Source of the DNA: a virus
Virus record (IMG/VR): IMGVR_UViG_3300007504_000003
Coordinates: 1-64,000 of that record
Length of the DNA: 64,000 bases
Direction: 5' to 3' (one strand)
This document shows, in pieces, positions 1-8,166 of the stretch (position 1 is the stretch's first letter; each line of letters begins with the position of its first letter). The notes below the pieces were generated by a model. The model did no database searches. It was not told where the DNA came from and worked only from the letters and a program-made list of their open reading frames with translations. The translations under genes were made by a program, and so were the position numbers.

Positions 1-497
1 CGCACGTCTGGGGACGGCTTCACCCGATACATCTCGTTGCCGTCGTTGAGGTCACCGACGACTACCCCCGCTGCGTGGACACCCGTTAGGACCGCATACA
101 GCCTCAAGAGGAGCTGATGGGTCGCGTCCTGCCCCAAGCCCGCCGAGTCCCGAAAACGCCGGTCAGACAGCTTGTGGAAGGCGGAGAAGCCCTTCAGGAA
201 GGGCATCGTGTACCCGATCACCTCGCCGGATCGGGTGGTCGCCAGATCGATGGGAGCCAGCACCTCCGAGGGCAGCCCCGTCGGGAATTCGCGGATCTTC
301 TGTCCCTTGAGCCGGAGGGCGTTTCTCTTTGCCCTCTGCTTATCCGGGGGGTCAGCCGGGTCGATGCGGTGGAAGACTTTGAGGGCCTGCCTGTTACCAA
401 ACCGGTAGACCTCGGCTTCGCCGCCCTTCGCGATGAAGGTGGGCTGACTCGGGTCTACCGAGTATCGCTTTCCACCGACGTAAACGTGCCGACTCAT
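1..497 (-). CDS. Protein kinase-like protein (C-terminal part outside window)
   Basis: My translation of the minus strand from the ATG at 497 runs open to the window edge (165 codons). It shows a kinase N-lobe: a glycine-rich loop (IAKGGEAEVYRFG, about residues 22-34), a VAIK-like lysine (ALKVF) and, near the edge, a catalytic loop VVVGDLNDGN with the catalytic Asp and the metal-binding Asn. The DFG segment would lie outside the window. The ATG overlaps the stop of the PP2C gene by ATGA, so the two are translationally coupled. With the PP2C and VWA genes it forms a TerY-P-like triad (kinase, phosphatase, VWA). Substrate is unknown. Family call is strong; biological role is inferred. Confidence 0.8.
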   Translation of the reverse strand, partial: MSRHVYVGGKRYSVDPSQPTFIAKGGEAEVYRFGNRQALKVFHRIDPADPPDKQRAKRNALRLKGQKIREFPTGLPSEVLAPIDLATTRSGEVIGYTMPFLKGFSAFHKLSDRRFRDSAGLGQDATHQLLLRLYAVLTGVHAAGVVVGDLNDGNEMYRVKPSPDV

Positions 498-1315
498 GAA
501 GCCTCCTCAGGCTCCTCCGTTTCCTCGGAGGGCTTCCTCTGAATCCGGATGATGGAGCAATCGTCATCCAGCGGATTCTGAGCGGGTCGCCGGCCTCGCC
601 AGGGACCGCAGGCGATCAGCCGACGCCGGATGTTGGTGGGGTGCTCCATCCAGAGAGGGTCGTAGAACTGGCTGAGAGACCCGAGGGGCTTGTCCCCGTG
701 GGCGAGCCGCTGGGGGGTCACCACGAAGGGGAGAGCCCCGTCCGTCGCCAGGATGAGTCCGTTGACTTCAACGGTGGGCATCACCCGCTCGATCACGAAC
801 CCCGAGTTTTCTCCCACGTTCAGGAGAGCGTAGACCGGATACGAGGGCTGGTTCTCCTCGTCGATGAGGACGGGGTCTTCCTCGTTGACCTGATAGATCC
901 CGTCGCCCTTCCGGAAGAGGGTTGTTGTCTCCGGGGTCATCACCACCCCGACGACGGTAGCCATCATCTTGGTCGTGATGAAGTCCTGAAGAGGCTCTTG
1001 GAGCGTGGACGCCATTGTGATCACGGCGTTGAGCCACATGGCTCGGGCCGCTTCCAGGGCGACAGGGACTTCCATCGGGGTGTCAGAAGCGGTGTAGAAC
1101 CTCACGATGTTCCGCACCAGGGAAGTCGCCTGGAGCTTGGCTCCGATCTCGGAGTCGAGATCGAAGGAGAGGTTCCCTCCGGAGCAGCCGTCACAGACGA
1201 TAGCGACGAGCAGCTCCGGACTCTGGAAGAGAGCGAGAGCGTCCTGGTTGTTGAGCCCCTGTTCAAGGTGCCGCCGACCCAGGACCGACCCGGCCCCGAC
1301 GTGGAAGTCATTCAT
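494..1315 (-). CDS. PP2C-family Ser/Thr protein phosphatase
   Basis: A 273-residue protein with the PP2C layout: an early Asp in NNQDAL (residue 25), the metal-binding Asp-Gly in VCDGCSGG (42-43), ATDG in the C-terminal half and a late DDDCS segment. PP2C enzymes remove phosphate from Ser/Thr using two metal ions held by these aspartates. I chose the ATG at 1315 because a GAGG ribosome site sits just upstream; a GTG two codons earlier (1321) is possible. It lies between a VWA gene and a kinase gene in one minus-strand operon, so the kinase is the likely opposing enzyme. The C-terminus is acidic (EETEEPEEAS). Confidence 0.85.
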   Translation of the reverse strand: MNDFHVGAGSVLGRRHLEQGLNNQDALALFQSPELLVAIVCDGCSGGNLSFDLDSEIGAKLQATSLVRNIVRFYTASDTPMEVPVALEAARAMWLNAVITMASTLQEPLQDFITTKMMATVVGVVMTPETTTLFRKGDGIYQVNEEDPVLIDEENQPSYPVYALLNVGENSGFVIERVMPTVEVNGLILATDGALPFVVTPQRLAHGDKPLGSLSQFYDPLWMEHPTNIRRRLIACGPWRGRRPAQNPLDDDCSIIRIQRKPSEETEEPEEAS

Positions 1316-1367
1316 GGTCACCCTCGGGTGACCCCGAGCCGGGTCCCGGCCTGGGGTAGCGGTCAGA

Positions 1368-2222
1368 TCAGGTGAAGAAGGTGGAGCTGGGGCCCGGGGC
1401 CACGGAGCCCGAGGAGACCTGACTCACGCTGGAGGAGATCCGGAGGAAGGCTCGGGTCACGTCGGCGTCGATGCCGATGCAGCCATCCTCGAAACCCATC
1501 TCCTTCGCGATGGCGTAGAAGGAGGACTGCTGGATGGGCGTAGCGGGGGTGTGGCGGGGATCGATGCCGACGAAGGCGAGGACGAACCGCTCGGACATGA
1601 TGAGGTCAGAGGCGACCTTCTGAAGCTCCGCGGCCTTCTTGACCTTCGCCGCCCCGGACAGCTCGGTCTCGCCGCCGTCGGTCATCACGATGCAGATGGT
1701 CGTGGTGGGCGTCGGGACGGGGGAGACCTCCTCGTTGTACTGGTGGTCCGCGACGGCGGCAGCCACCATGTCCTGCCAGGACTCCATGAGACGGGTGCAG
1801 CCCCCGTTGGCCCGGTAGTCGTACTCCCCGGGACCCGAGCCGAACCGCTGGGCGGACGAGAGGGGGGCGGCGGGGTGGATGACCCCGCACTGCGACCCGA
1901 ACCGCCACTGCGAGATCGCCATGTCACCCGAGCGGCTGTCCTTCTGGAGCTGGGCGAGCAGGGCGTTCTGACCCGCGATGACCTCCCGGACCTTGGAGGA
2001 CATGGAGCCGCTGTCGTCCACGAGGACGAAGATGTTGATCGCCTCGTTGACCCCCTGGCGGGTCAGGTCCGCTCCGCCGGCTCCGAGGGCGACGAGCGGG
2101 GAGGCCCCGCCAGCGAGCACCTGGGAGGAGGAGCGCGAGAGGATCGGGGCTTCACCCTTGGATGCCCCCGAGAGGAGGGAGGACAGACCGGAGAGACCGT
2201 TGATGGGGATGCTGGAAGACAT
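1368..2222 (-). CDS. VWA-domain protein (TerY-like)
   Basis: A 284-residue protein with a Ser/Gly/Ala-rich N-terminus (about 1-60) followed by a von Willebrand A domain. The MIDAS metal site is intact: DxSxS in FVLVDDSGSMSS (D69, S71, S73), a Thr in GGCTRLMESW and an Asp in IVMTDGGETEL. This is the TerY type of VWA protein, which in bacteria is encoded with a PP2C phosphatase and a kinase. Here the same partners lie directly downstream on the same strand. No signal peptide is visible, so it is probably cytoplasmic or a virion component. The VWA call is firm; a stress or signalling role comes from the known triad, not from this sequence. Confidence 0.85.
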   Translation of the reverse strand: MSSSIPINGLSGLSSLLSGASKGEAPILSRSSSQVLAGGASPLVALGAGGADLTRQGVNEAINIFVLVDDSGSMSSKVREVIAGQNALLAQLQKDSRSGDMAISQWRFGSQCGVIHPAAPLSSAQRFGSGPGEYDYRANGGCTRLMESWQDMVAAAVADHQYNEEVSPVPTPTTTICIVMTDGGETELSGAAKVKKAAELQKVASDLIMSERFVLAFVGIDPRHTPATPIQQSSFYAIAKEMGFEDGCIGIDADVTRAFLRISSSVSQVSSGSVAPGPSSTFFT

Positions 2223-2253
2223 TGCCTACTCGGTTGGTGTTGTGGGGGAAGGA

Positions 2254-3387
2254 CTACCGCAGGGCGGCGGGGAGGAAGTTGTCCGTGGTCCGGACGACGT
2301 TGATCCCCTCGGCCTTCCACTGCGCGAGAGCCGCCTGGGCGACCGCGGGGAAGTTCAGGGGGCTGGAGGCGTCGTTCTCGAACCCGGGGATGGCGGGGAC
2401 GGGGCTGGAGGCATCCTCCAGCACGTAGAGCTTCTTGACCAGATCCGGATCCCGAGCCGCGAAGTGCTTCTTGATCTGGTCCACCGTCGCACGGACACAG
2501 TGGGAGAGGGCCTCGCCCCAGATGACCACCACGTCGTACTGGACGAGCTTGTCGATGTAGCCCGCCCGGACCTCCTCACCGAGAACCACGCCGTCGATGA
2601 CGCCGACCTCGTCCCCGACGATGCCGTAGGACTCCGTGAACGCCTGATAGCCCTTGATATCCACGCCGTCGTCCGCCCGGCGAGTGACCTCGTGGAACAT
2701 CTGGACCTCAGAGAGGATCGGCATCAGCGAGTGGTGGGTGGAGCCGACGCGGCAGTGGTAGGGCCAGATGGTCAGGGGGGGCGAGCCCTGGTCCGCGAGC
2801 GTCTTGCAGTAGGCCGACGCGAGGTTCCGGGAGAACAGGGTGACGTAGGTATCCGTGCTCCCGTCCGGGTGCAGGCCAGTCACCACACCGAGGGTGTCCA
2901 CGGTCATCGTGGTGAAGGCCGGGGGCGGGGCCTTGGTCGTCGTGCTCCGCCAGAAGTCGGCGTGGAAGATCTGATACACCCGGTGGGTGTCCAGGCTGGG
3001 GAAGACCGCCGAGATGTACTGGAGGTTGTCCAAGATGAACTTGGACCCCCGGTAGGTGTCTCCGGGGGCCCCGGGGACGAACAGGGAGCCGCCCGACGGG
3101 GTCCAGGGGAGGTCGAGCCCGGAAGCCGTCCGCCCGAGCTGAACGTCCGGCGGGGCGCAGAATCCGACCTGGACGTCCACGGGGATCACCGCGACGGTCC
3201 CGCCGTTCTCCGAAGCGTCCAGAGACGCGGGCTTGATCCCGTGGGTCTCACGGAAGGCCCGAGCCTGGGCGGCGACCTCCTCTTCGCGGGTCAGATAGAC
3301 CATGCCCGCGACCTCGGGGTTGTTGATGAAGGGGCGGAAGAACTCGGGGTAAGGGAGCCCTGAGATGGGGCTGGTCTGAGTGGTCAC
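2254..3387 (-). CDS. Nicotinamidase/isochorismatase-like cysteine hydrolase
   Basis: A 377-residue protein starting at GTG 3387, after an AGAGGTG ribosome site; the open frame extends upstream but without a good start. It carries the nicotinamidase signature: catalytic Asp in IPVDVQVGFC (D71), metal ligands D133, H135 and H142 in SLDTHRVYQIFH, the conserved IWPYHCRVGS segment (about 207-216) and the nucleophile C297 in EALSHCVRA. Known members deamidate nicotinamide to nicotinate in NAD+ salvage. It is much longer than typical PncA (about 200 residues), with an N-terminal extension and internal insertions. It heads the minus-strand operon with the VWA, PP2C and kinase genes. The exact substrate is inferred. 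Confidence 0.8.
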   Translation of the reverse strand: MTTQTSPISGLPYPEFFRPFINNPEVAGMVYLTREEEVAAQARAFRETHGIKPASLDASENGGTVAVIPVDVQVGFCAPPDVQLGRTASGLDLPWTPSGGSLFVPGAPGDTYRGSKFILDNLQYISAVFPSLDTHRVYQIFHADFWRSTTTKAPPPAFTTMTVDTLGVVTGLHPDGSTDTYVTLFSRNLASAYCKTLADQGSPPLTIWPYHCRVGSTHHSLMPILSEVQMFHEVTRRADDGVDIKGYQAFTESYGIVGDEVGVIDGVVLGEEVRAGYIDKLVQYDVVVIWGEALSHCVRATVDQIKKHFAARDPDLVKKLYVLEDASSPVPAIPGFENDASSPLNFPAVAQAALAQWKAEGINVVRTTDNFLPAALR

Positions 3388-3571
3388 TCGCACCTCTTTC
3401 TCGCGTTGCCGGTGGCTTTCCCTCCGAATTTGAGCCTTTTGCTCAAAACCGGTTGGAAGTGCTCCTTTCTTACTCTCTTCTACGAACAACAGCAAGAAAG
3501 TTGCCGGAGATCCGCAAAAAAAATCCCACCGGTAGGGTGGTGCAACAGGCTGATCAGGAGTGATTAGAGCC
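3388..3571. promoter_or_regulatory. Divergent intergenic region with hairpin
   Basis: A 184-base gap between the divergent nicotinamidase-like (minus) and deoxynucleoside kinase (plus) genes. It contains a perfect 7-bp hairpin TTTGAGC/GCTCAAA (3429-3447) in what would be the 5' leader of the minus operon. AGGAG at 3556-3560 is the ribosome site for the plus gene. I see no clear -35/-10 pair and no CGTATA element, so the promoters here are unidentified. Confidence 0.5.
3516..3540 (-). terminator. Candidate intrinsic terminator or attenuator (minus strand)
   Basis: Read on the minus strand, a 5-bp GC-rich stem (CCACC/GGTGG, 3526-3540) is followed by GA and eight T residues (3516-3523). That is the shape of a weak rho-independent terminator. 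No minus-strand gene ends here, so it would act as an attenuator for the downstream minus operon or block antisense transcription. The short stem makes this uncertain. Confidence 0.35.
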
Positions 3572-4168
3572 ATGCGGATTGCTATTGAGGGACCTCCAGG
3601 CGTAGGGAAATCCAGTCTTTGTAGATCTTTGTCAGCTCTCATTCCGGGCTCTCTGGTCGTGGAAGAGCCGGTGCTGTCCAATCCCTATCTGGGGGATTAC
3701 TACCTGGAGCCGGCTCGCTGGGCTCTAGCGATGCAACTGGACCTGTTGACCCAGCGAGCCCTGGCTGCTCATGCCCAGCAAGACACAGCCGGGATCCAAT
3801 TCTTCGACCGCTCCCTGATTGGCGATCAGATCTTCGCCCGAGCGGTCTACCAGATGGGGCTGATGGAGGAGCGCGAGTACGAGACCTACCGAAAGGTCTT
3901 CGCCTCCCTCACAGTTCAGGTTCAGGTGGAGCCTGAACTGCTGGTCTATCTTCAAGCCCCGCCTGAAGTAGTCTTCAACCGGATCCAGGCCCGCAACCGA
4001 CCGGAGGAGACTGAAGGGCCCGGAATCCCTTACGAGTACCTCGTCAAAGTCTGGGAAGAGTACGAGATGTACATGAAGGGATCGATGGGCAACAACATTC
4101 TCGTCATCAACTGGTCCAGCTTCCAGCCCGCGGAAGCTGTTCTCAACCAGCTTCGCCCTTATGTCTGA
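3572..4168 (+). CDS. Deoxynucleoside kinase (dNK family)
   Basis: A 198-residue P-loop kinase. Walker A is IEGPPGVGKSSL near the N-terminus, followed by a VEEPV segment whose Glu is typical of the deoxyadenosine/deoxycytidine/deoxyguanosine kinase family, then FFDRSLIGD with the DRS motif and a LID region with arginines (IQARNRPEE). Such enzymes phosphorylate deoxynucleosides to dNMPs for DNA synthesis. The start is ATG 3572, preceded by AGGAG. Its stop overlaps the next gene. It fits the phage's own nucleotide supply together with NrdJ at 17-21 kb. Which deoxynucleoside it prefers cannot be read from the sequence. Confidence 0.85.
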   Translation: MRIAIEGPPGVGKSSLCRSLSALIPGSLVVEEPVLSNPYLGDYYLEPARWALAMQLDLLTQRALAAHAQQDTAGIQFFDRSLIGDQIFARAVYQMGLMEEREYETYRKVFASLTVQVQVEPELLVYLQAPPEVVFNRIQARNRPEETEGPGIPYEYLVKVWEEYEMYMKGSMGNNILVINWSSFQPAEAVLNQLRPYV

Positions 4169-4547
4169 GCCCGCTATACGAGCGATCGTGACGATCGCCT
4201 ATGACCGATTGAGGGTCAAAAGTAGCCATGCGCTCGTCAGCGAGCGAGACCATGCTCTTGCTGCGACGTGGCCCTCCGGGGGCCAGAGTCAACTCGCTCA
4301 TGGGCTACTCTTTGAGAGTATCCGACGAGAAGCCATTCTCTGCTTTCTCATCTGCCTTCAACGAGACCCGGAGTGGCTGACGAAGCTCCAGACTCTATCG
4401 GACGCCCGCAGAGCGGAAGCGATAGCGGAGATCGCTCAGAAAGTCGAGGCTTCCATCAAAACCTCGTTGAGTCGCTTGAGTCTCCGAGCGGTGGAGGAGA
4501 CTTATGCCTCTATGGTCAAACCCCTTGGTGGTTCCGGGGATGCGTAG
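4161..4547 (+). CDS. Hypothetical protein overlapping dNK
   Basis: A 128-residue protein whose ATG lies inside the last codons of the dNK gene (8-base overlap), so the two are probably translated together. It is mostly helical by composition (long Ala/Glu/Arg stretches around residues 75-110). I recognise no motif. Its 3' end overlaps the convergent gene 4516-5190 by 32 bases. Function unknown. Confidence 0.6.
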   Translation: MSEPAIRAIVTIAYDRLRVKSSHALVSERDHALAATWPSGGQSQLAHGLLFESIRREAILCFLICLQRDPEWLTKLQTLSDARRAEAIAEIAQKVEASIKTSLSRLSLRAVEETYASMVKPLGGSGDA

Positions 4548-5190
4548 CCGCCTTGCGTAGCCGCAGGCGCCAGCGCGCATTCTTATTAGAACAGTCCCGG
4601 GAGCAGTAGAGGCTGTTCTTCCTCGCGGCCTCCTCACAAGCCCTCCAGGCACAGGTGTGCTGGTCGCTCTTGGTCAGAGACTTCCACTCGGTTTCATGCC
4701 CGGGGCAGCAGAAAATCCGCTTCGTCGTGTTTCGGATTTCCAGCTTCTTATCCGGGGTTACCCAGATAATCACCGGACATGATCCCAGGGTACAGGACAT
4801 AGCGACGTGCTCAAGCGTCGGGCGAGGGGCCAGGGCAGCTCTGTCCGCGGCTCGGACAGAAGCCGCTCTGGCTGCATCTGCTCGACGCTTTGCCTCACGC
4901 TGAGCCCGAGCGGCCTGTCGCTCAGCTTCCGCCGCCCGGCTGGCGGCTTCTTCTGCTTCAGCCGCCGCTCGGCGTTCACGCTCGGATTGCGTCCAAGCCG
5001 CGTATTGACGCGCCGCGACGGCTTCGATCTTTTCTTTCCCGTAGACGATCTTCCCGCAGGTGAAGCAATGAAGCTGGGAACCGTCCGGACCCGCCCCGAA
5101 GTAATGAGTCTTTTCGGTCTCCAGTCCGACGTTGGTGCTGCCGCACTTGGGGCAGCAAACTCGGAAAGCAGTCGTGGTGTTGTGCGTCAT
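4516..5190 (-). CDS. Zinc-ribbon protein with Ala/Glu/Arg-rich coiled coil
   Basis: A 224-residue protein. An N-terminal zinc ribbon has CPKC (C13, C16 region) and a second CFTC pair, followed by a long charged helical stretch rich in Ala, Glu and Arg (about 55-115, a probable coiled coil). The C-terminal part has several Cys/His pairs (CTLGSC, CCPGH, CAWRAC, YCSRDC) resembling a second zinc-binding module. I chose ATG 5190: an earlier in-frame GTG at 5244 overlaps the TATAAG promoter-like element at 5236-5241. It could be a DNA- or RNA-binding regulator, but that is only suggested by the zinc ribbons. Confidence 0.65.
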   Translation of the reverse strand: MTHNTTTAFRVCCPKCGSTNVGLETEKTHYFGAGPDGSQLHCFTCGKIVYGKEKIEAVAARQYAAWTQSERERRAAAEAEEAASRAAEAERQAARAQREAKRRADAARAASVRAADRAALAPRPTLEHVAMSCTLGSCPVIIWVTPDKKLEIRNTTKRIFCCPGHETEWKSLTKSDQHTCAWRACEEAARKNSLYCSRDCSNKNARWRLRLRKAATHPRNHQGV

Positions 5191-5235
5191 GAGTAACCGG
5201 TGGGGCTCTTTATTAATACGAAGCTCCCCCGTCTT

Positions 5236-5243
5236 CTTATACA
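5236..5243 (-). promoter_or_regulatory. TATAAG promoter-like element
   Basis: On the minus strand the sequence reads GTGTATAAG, 45 bases upstream of ATG 5190. It matches the recurrent GTATA element found before many genes in the window. Confidence 0.45.
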
Positions 5244-5333
5244 CGGGAGACGAAAGACCTCGCGGTCTTGTGTGGAATCCGGTCGTCTGCCTGCTGGAAA
5301 AGGCGGCTAAGCAACCCAGCCCACTAAGAGTTC

Positions 5334-5339
5334 TATACC
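5334..5339 (+). promoter_or_regulatory. TATACC promoter-like element
   Basis: TATACC lies 25 bases before ATG 5365, in the short gap after the divergent zinc-ribbon gene. It fits the recurrent TATA-type element of this phage but lacks the CG prefix. Confidence 0.4.
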
Positions 5340-5364
5340 TCGGCGTGGGTAGGAATCAAGACCC

Positions 5365-6372
5365 ATGCAACGATCCGCCCGAGCTAGTGTCAAGCCCGTC
5401 CGTCAGCGGACGCAATACACCTGCGTCCCTTGCTCTCTCTCAATGGCTCTACAGGCGTTGGGGATCGACACGACTGAGGACGAGGTCAACAAAGTTCTCG
5501 GAGCCCGCCCCATGAAAGGGGCGAGCTGGGAGCAGGTACTCGCGGCGGCTCAGCACTACGGCTGTAGAGCTACGCTGACCATGCCGTCTACCGTGGCTCA
5601 ATTGAAATCCTGGACGGATCGCGGGGTCCCGGTACTCATCGCCTGGAATCCCGAAGGCCGGGAGTGGAGTCACGCGAGCACGGTCTTCCATGTAGAAGAC
5701 CGGGGGGAAGGAGAGCAATTTCTCCACATCGCAGACCCCAACATCCCCAACCCCAGCAAGACCGTCCGGGTTGTCCACGAGGACGAGTTTTACGGGAAGT
5801 GGTACGAGAAGTGGCCGAACTATCTTGTCCGCCGCCCGGCGGTCGCTATCGAACGGGAAGTGACCCCGGAAGGAAGACAGGTGCAAGCAAGCCGAAAGCC
5901 GGGTGACCCGGAGTACCAGGAGTGGGCTGAAGGGCAGCTTGAGGAAGTCGTCAGCCAAAAGGGTATCGAGGCTAGAAGCCTCCCAGGCCAGATCGGGATG
6001 CTCGCCTGGGAAAACGGCTACGAAGGGATCCCCCTTGAGCCCTGGCTCCTCTTCCTCGGCAAGACCTATCGCGTAGACGTGCGTGGGGAGCATAAGAAGG
6101 GCGAGAACGGTGCTCGGGGGATCTTCGCGGCTCAACGGGTCGCTGACCGGTGGCTGACCGCGAGGAAAAAGAAGAAGAAGACCCAACCTGTCGTTCAGAA
6201 GAAAGACCCCAACGCCCCAACCAAGAGGCCGGCTCCCAAGAAGAGGAATGAGATAGTCCGTCACCTCATGGAGAAGGGCGGACCTCGGGGCGGGACTCAC
6301 GGTGGGGGTAAGCGAACCCGGAATCGTCGTGACCGTCAGAAGTCCAAGCGTGACCTCCGACAGCACGACTAG
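5365..6372 (+). CDS. C39-like papain-fold cysteine peptidase with basic tail
   Basis: A 335-residue protein. Residues 13-130 look like a peptidase C39-type papain-fold domain: Gln/Cys motif RQRTQYTCVPC (C20), His in EWSHASTVFH (H103) and Asp in HIADPN (D124), giving a Cys-His-Asp triad. C39 enzymes cleave leader peptides, often at Gly-Gly. The middle carries RVADRWL (258-264), the short tag seen in several proteins here. The last about 70 residues are Lys/Arg-rich and probably bind DNA or help packaging. It may be a virion or maturation protease. No signal peptide is visible. The next gene follows 12 bases later. Confidence 0.7.
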   Translation: MQRSARASVKPVRQRTQYTCVPCSLSMALQALGIDTTEDEVNKVLGARPMKGASWEQVLAAAQHYGCRATLTMPSTVAQLKSWTDRGVPVLIAWNPEGREWSHASTVFHVEDRGEGEQFLHIADPNIPNPSKTVRVVHEDEFYGKWYEKWPNYLVRRPAVAIEREVTPEGRQVQASRKPGDPEYQEWAEGQLEEVVSQKGIEARSLPGQIGMLAWENGYEGIPLEPWLLFLGKTYRVDVRGEHKKGENGARGIFAAQRVADRWLTARKKKKKTQPVVQKKDPNAPTKRPAPKKRNEIVRHLMEKGGPRGGTHGGGKRTRNRRDRQKSKRDLRQHD

Positions 6373-6384
6373 GAGACCGAAGCA

Positions 6385-8166
6385 ATGATGACCCTGGCTG
6401 AGATGAAGGCTGCCCTTCAAGTGGACGCCAAGTTCCCGAAGGGCGTGAAAATGACCGTGGACGAAGTCGCTGCGGTTGTGGGGCCTGAGTTCAAAGAAAT
6501 GAACGAGGACCCCCCTCCTTCCGTGCTCAAGGTCCGGGAGGAGATGCAGAAGCAAGGGTCTTCCGCGGAAGACCTGATCTCCCGGCTCGCTTCGGAAAAC
6601 AACCTCCGCTTCCCAGGACGCGACCAGGAGGATCTGACCTCCCGTTTTGCCGGGATCGTCGAGGAAAACCCGGACTTCTTCCACGGCAACCTCGGGAAGA
6701 AGAGGGAAGAGATGCCCCAGCTCCGGGGGGAGCATCTTCCAGGCTTCTTGAACAGCCTGGAAGAAGGAGGCATCCAGGTGGTCCGTCTGCCGATCCCAGC
6801 GTCAACGCTGATGGCGACTCAGATGGAGATGGACAGCGAGAAAGTCTCCACTATGATCGCCAACGTGGAGTCCGGAAAGCAGACCCTTCAGGATCTCGCG
6901 GGAGAGGTTCTGGTCTCCCACGACAACCACATCCTCGATGGGCATCACCGATGGGCAGCCGTATTCGCCCTGGACCCCTCTTTTGAGATGCCCGCCATTC
7001 GGATCGGGATGGATATTGAGGGCTTGCTGGAAGCTGCTGAGATCTACGGCGGAGCGAAGCACGAGACCGTCAGACAGGCTTTCTCCGAGATCATCGCCAA
7101 GGCCGCTTCTGTAGAGGACTACGGGGATTCTCCCAGGATTGCGGCTTACCTGGGCTACCCGGTCCCCGAAGAGCCCGGAGTCCTGGTGTGGAACCTGCAA
7201 GCGTACATGAACGAAGGTCCAGGCGCCGCCGGGATGTTCAAGACGGTCAGGGATAAGCGAACCGCATCCGAAGGCGGTGCGGTTCCGATTCTCCTCCGCA
7301 TCCCGGCAGGAACAGTAGTTCACCAGATTCGTGCCTCTCGGGAAGGGCTGGTGAACCGGCTCCAGGCGACCGACTTGACTCCTGAGCGGAAGCACAGCGG
7401 GCTCTACGGCTTCAGGAAGGCGACGCAGAGGGACTGTGAGACCTGCATCCGGAAGCTCCAGCGGCGGGCTGTCAAGATCGCCAGGAAGCTCTGGGCCACG
7501 GAAGGTCAGGAAGCCGTGGACTTCCTGACCACCCACAAGGCCCGGACCAAGAGCAGGACCGCCAGGGTGCTGCTGACCGCGATGAAGGGGCTCGGCCCCC
7601 GCATCGCGGAGAAGATCTCCAAGGTAGCCTCTGTTGGGGGCCCCGTTGTCCAGCTCGCCACGGACGACACCGAGGTTCGGGTGTACGAGTCAGGAGGTCG
7701 CTTCTTCGGCCTCAGCTCGACGGAAGGAGAGAGCACTCTTCAGGCCAGTGACTTCAGCCATAGCCAGATGGCTGCCTGGATTCGTGAACGGATCGCGAGA
7801 AACCCGAGCATGACCGTCCTCTCCCACGACCAGGAGCGATTCGTTCTGGAAGTTCCCACGGGGGGCGTCGGGAAGACCGCCAGCGGGAGCCACGGTCTCT
7901 ATGGGTTCCGGTCCAAGACAGCCGATCGATGCCTCCAGGCGTGCTCTCAGGTGCGGAAGGCTTCCGGCGCGGTCGCTGTTGATCTTCACCGACGTCGAGC
8001 AGAGCAGCACGGCAGGATCACCGGATTCCTCAAGGCTCATTGCAGCGGGAGTCGGTGTCAATTCGCCAAGATGTTGCTCGACGCCTATCCGGACGCAAAC
8101 CGCCGACTCGCGTCAGTGGAGCTGCCCCCGCCGCCCAACTCCGTTGAAGGCTGGCTGAGCCTCTAG
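6385..8166 (+). CDS. ParB/Srx-like domain protein with duplicated LYGF-Cys module
   Basis: A 593-residue protein with AGGAG upstream of ATG 6385. The N-terminal half has a ParB/sulfiredoxin-type motif (LVSHDNHILDGHHRWAA, near residue 185), found in ParB-like nucleases and ATPases. Two related copies of another module follow: GLYGFRKATQRDCETC with a helical tail (about 336-400), and GLYGFRSKTADRCLQAC with a similar tail (about 506-575). The protein ends in PPPPNSVEGWLSL. I cannot assign a function to the duplicated module; its two Cys could bind metal. It follows the C39-like peptidase closely and may share its transcript. It could be a virion-associated or DNA-modifying protein. Confidence 0.6.
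   Translation: MMTLAEMKAALQVDAKFPKGVKMTVDEVAAVVGPEFKEMNEDPPPSVLKVREEMQKQGSSAEDLISRLASENNLRFPGRDQEDLTSRFAGIVEENPDFFHGNLGKKREEMPQLRGEHLPGFLNSLEEGGIQVVRLPIPASTLMATQMEMDSEKVSTMIANVESGKQTLQDLAGEVLVSHDNHILDGHHRWAAVFALDPSFEMPAIRIGMDIEGLLEAAEIYGGAKHETVRQAFSEIIAKAASVEDYGDSPRIAAYLGYPVPEEPGVLVWNLQAYMNEGPGAAGMFKTVRDKRTASEGGAVPILLRIPAGTVVHQIRASREGLVNRLQATDLTPERKHSGLYGFRKATQRDCETCIRKLQRRAVKIARKLWATEGQEAVDFLTTHKARTKSRTARVLLTAMKGLGPRIAEKISKVASVGGPVVQLATDDTEVRVYESGGRFFGLSSTEGESTLQASDFSHSQMAAWIRERIARNPSMTVLSHDQERFVLEVPTGGVGKTASGSHGLYGFRSKTADRCLQACSQVRKASGAVAVDLHRRRAEQHGRITGFLKAHCSGSRCQFAKMLLDAYPDANRRLASVELPPPPNSVEGWLSL

Noticed and set aside
1978-3363. Long plus-strand open frame
   Set aside because: It is a shadow opposite the VWA and nicotinamidase-like genes; its peptide is Gly/Arg/Asp-rich without any motif.
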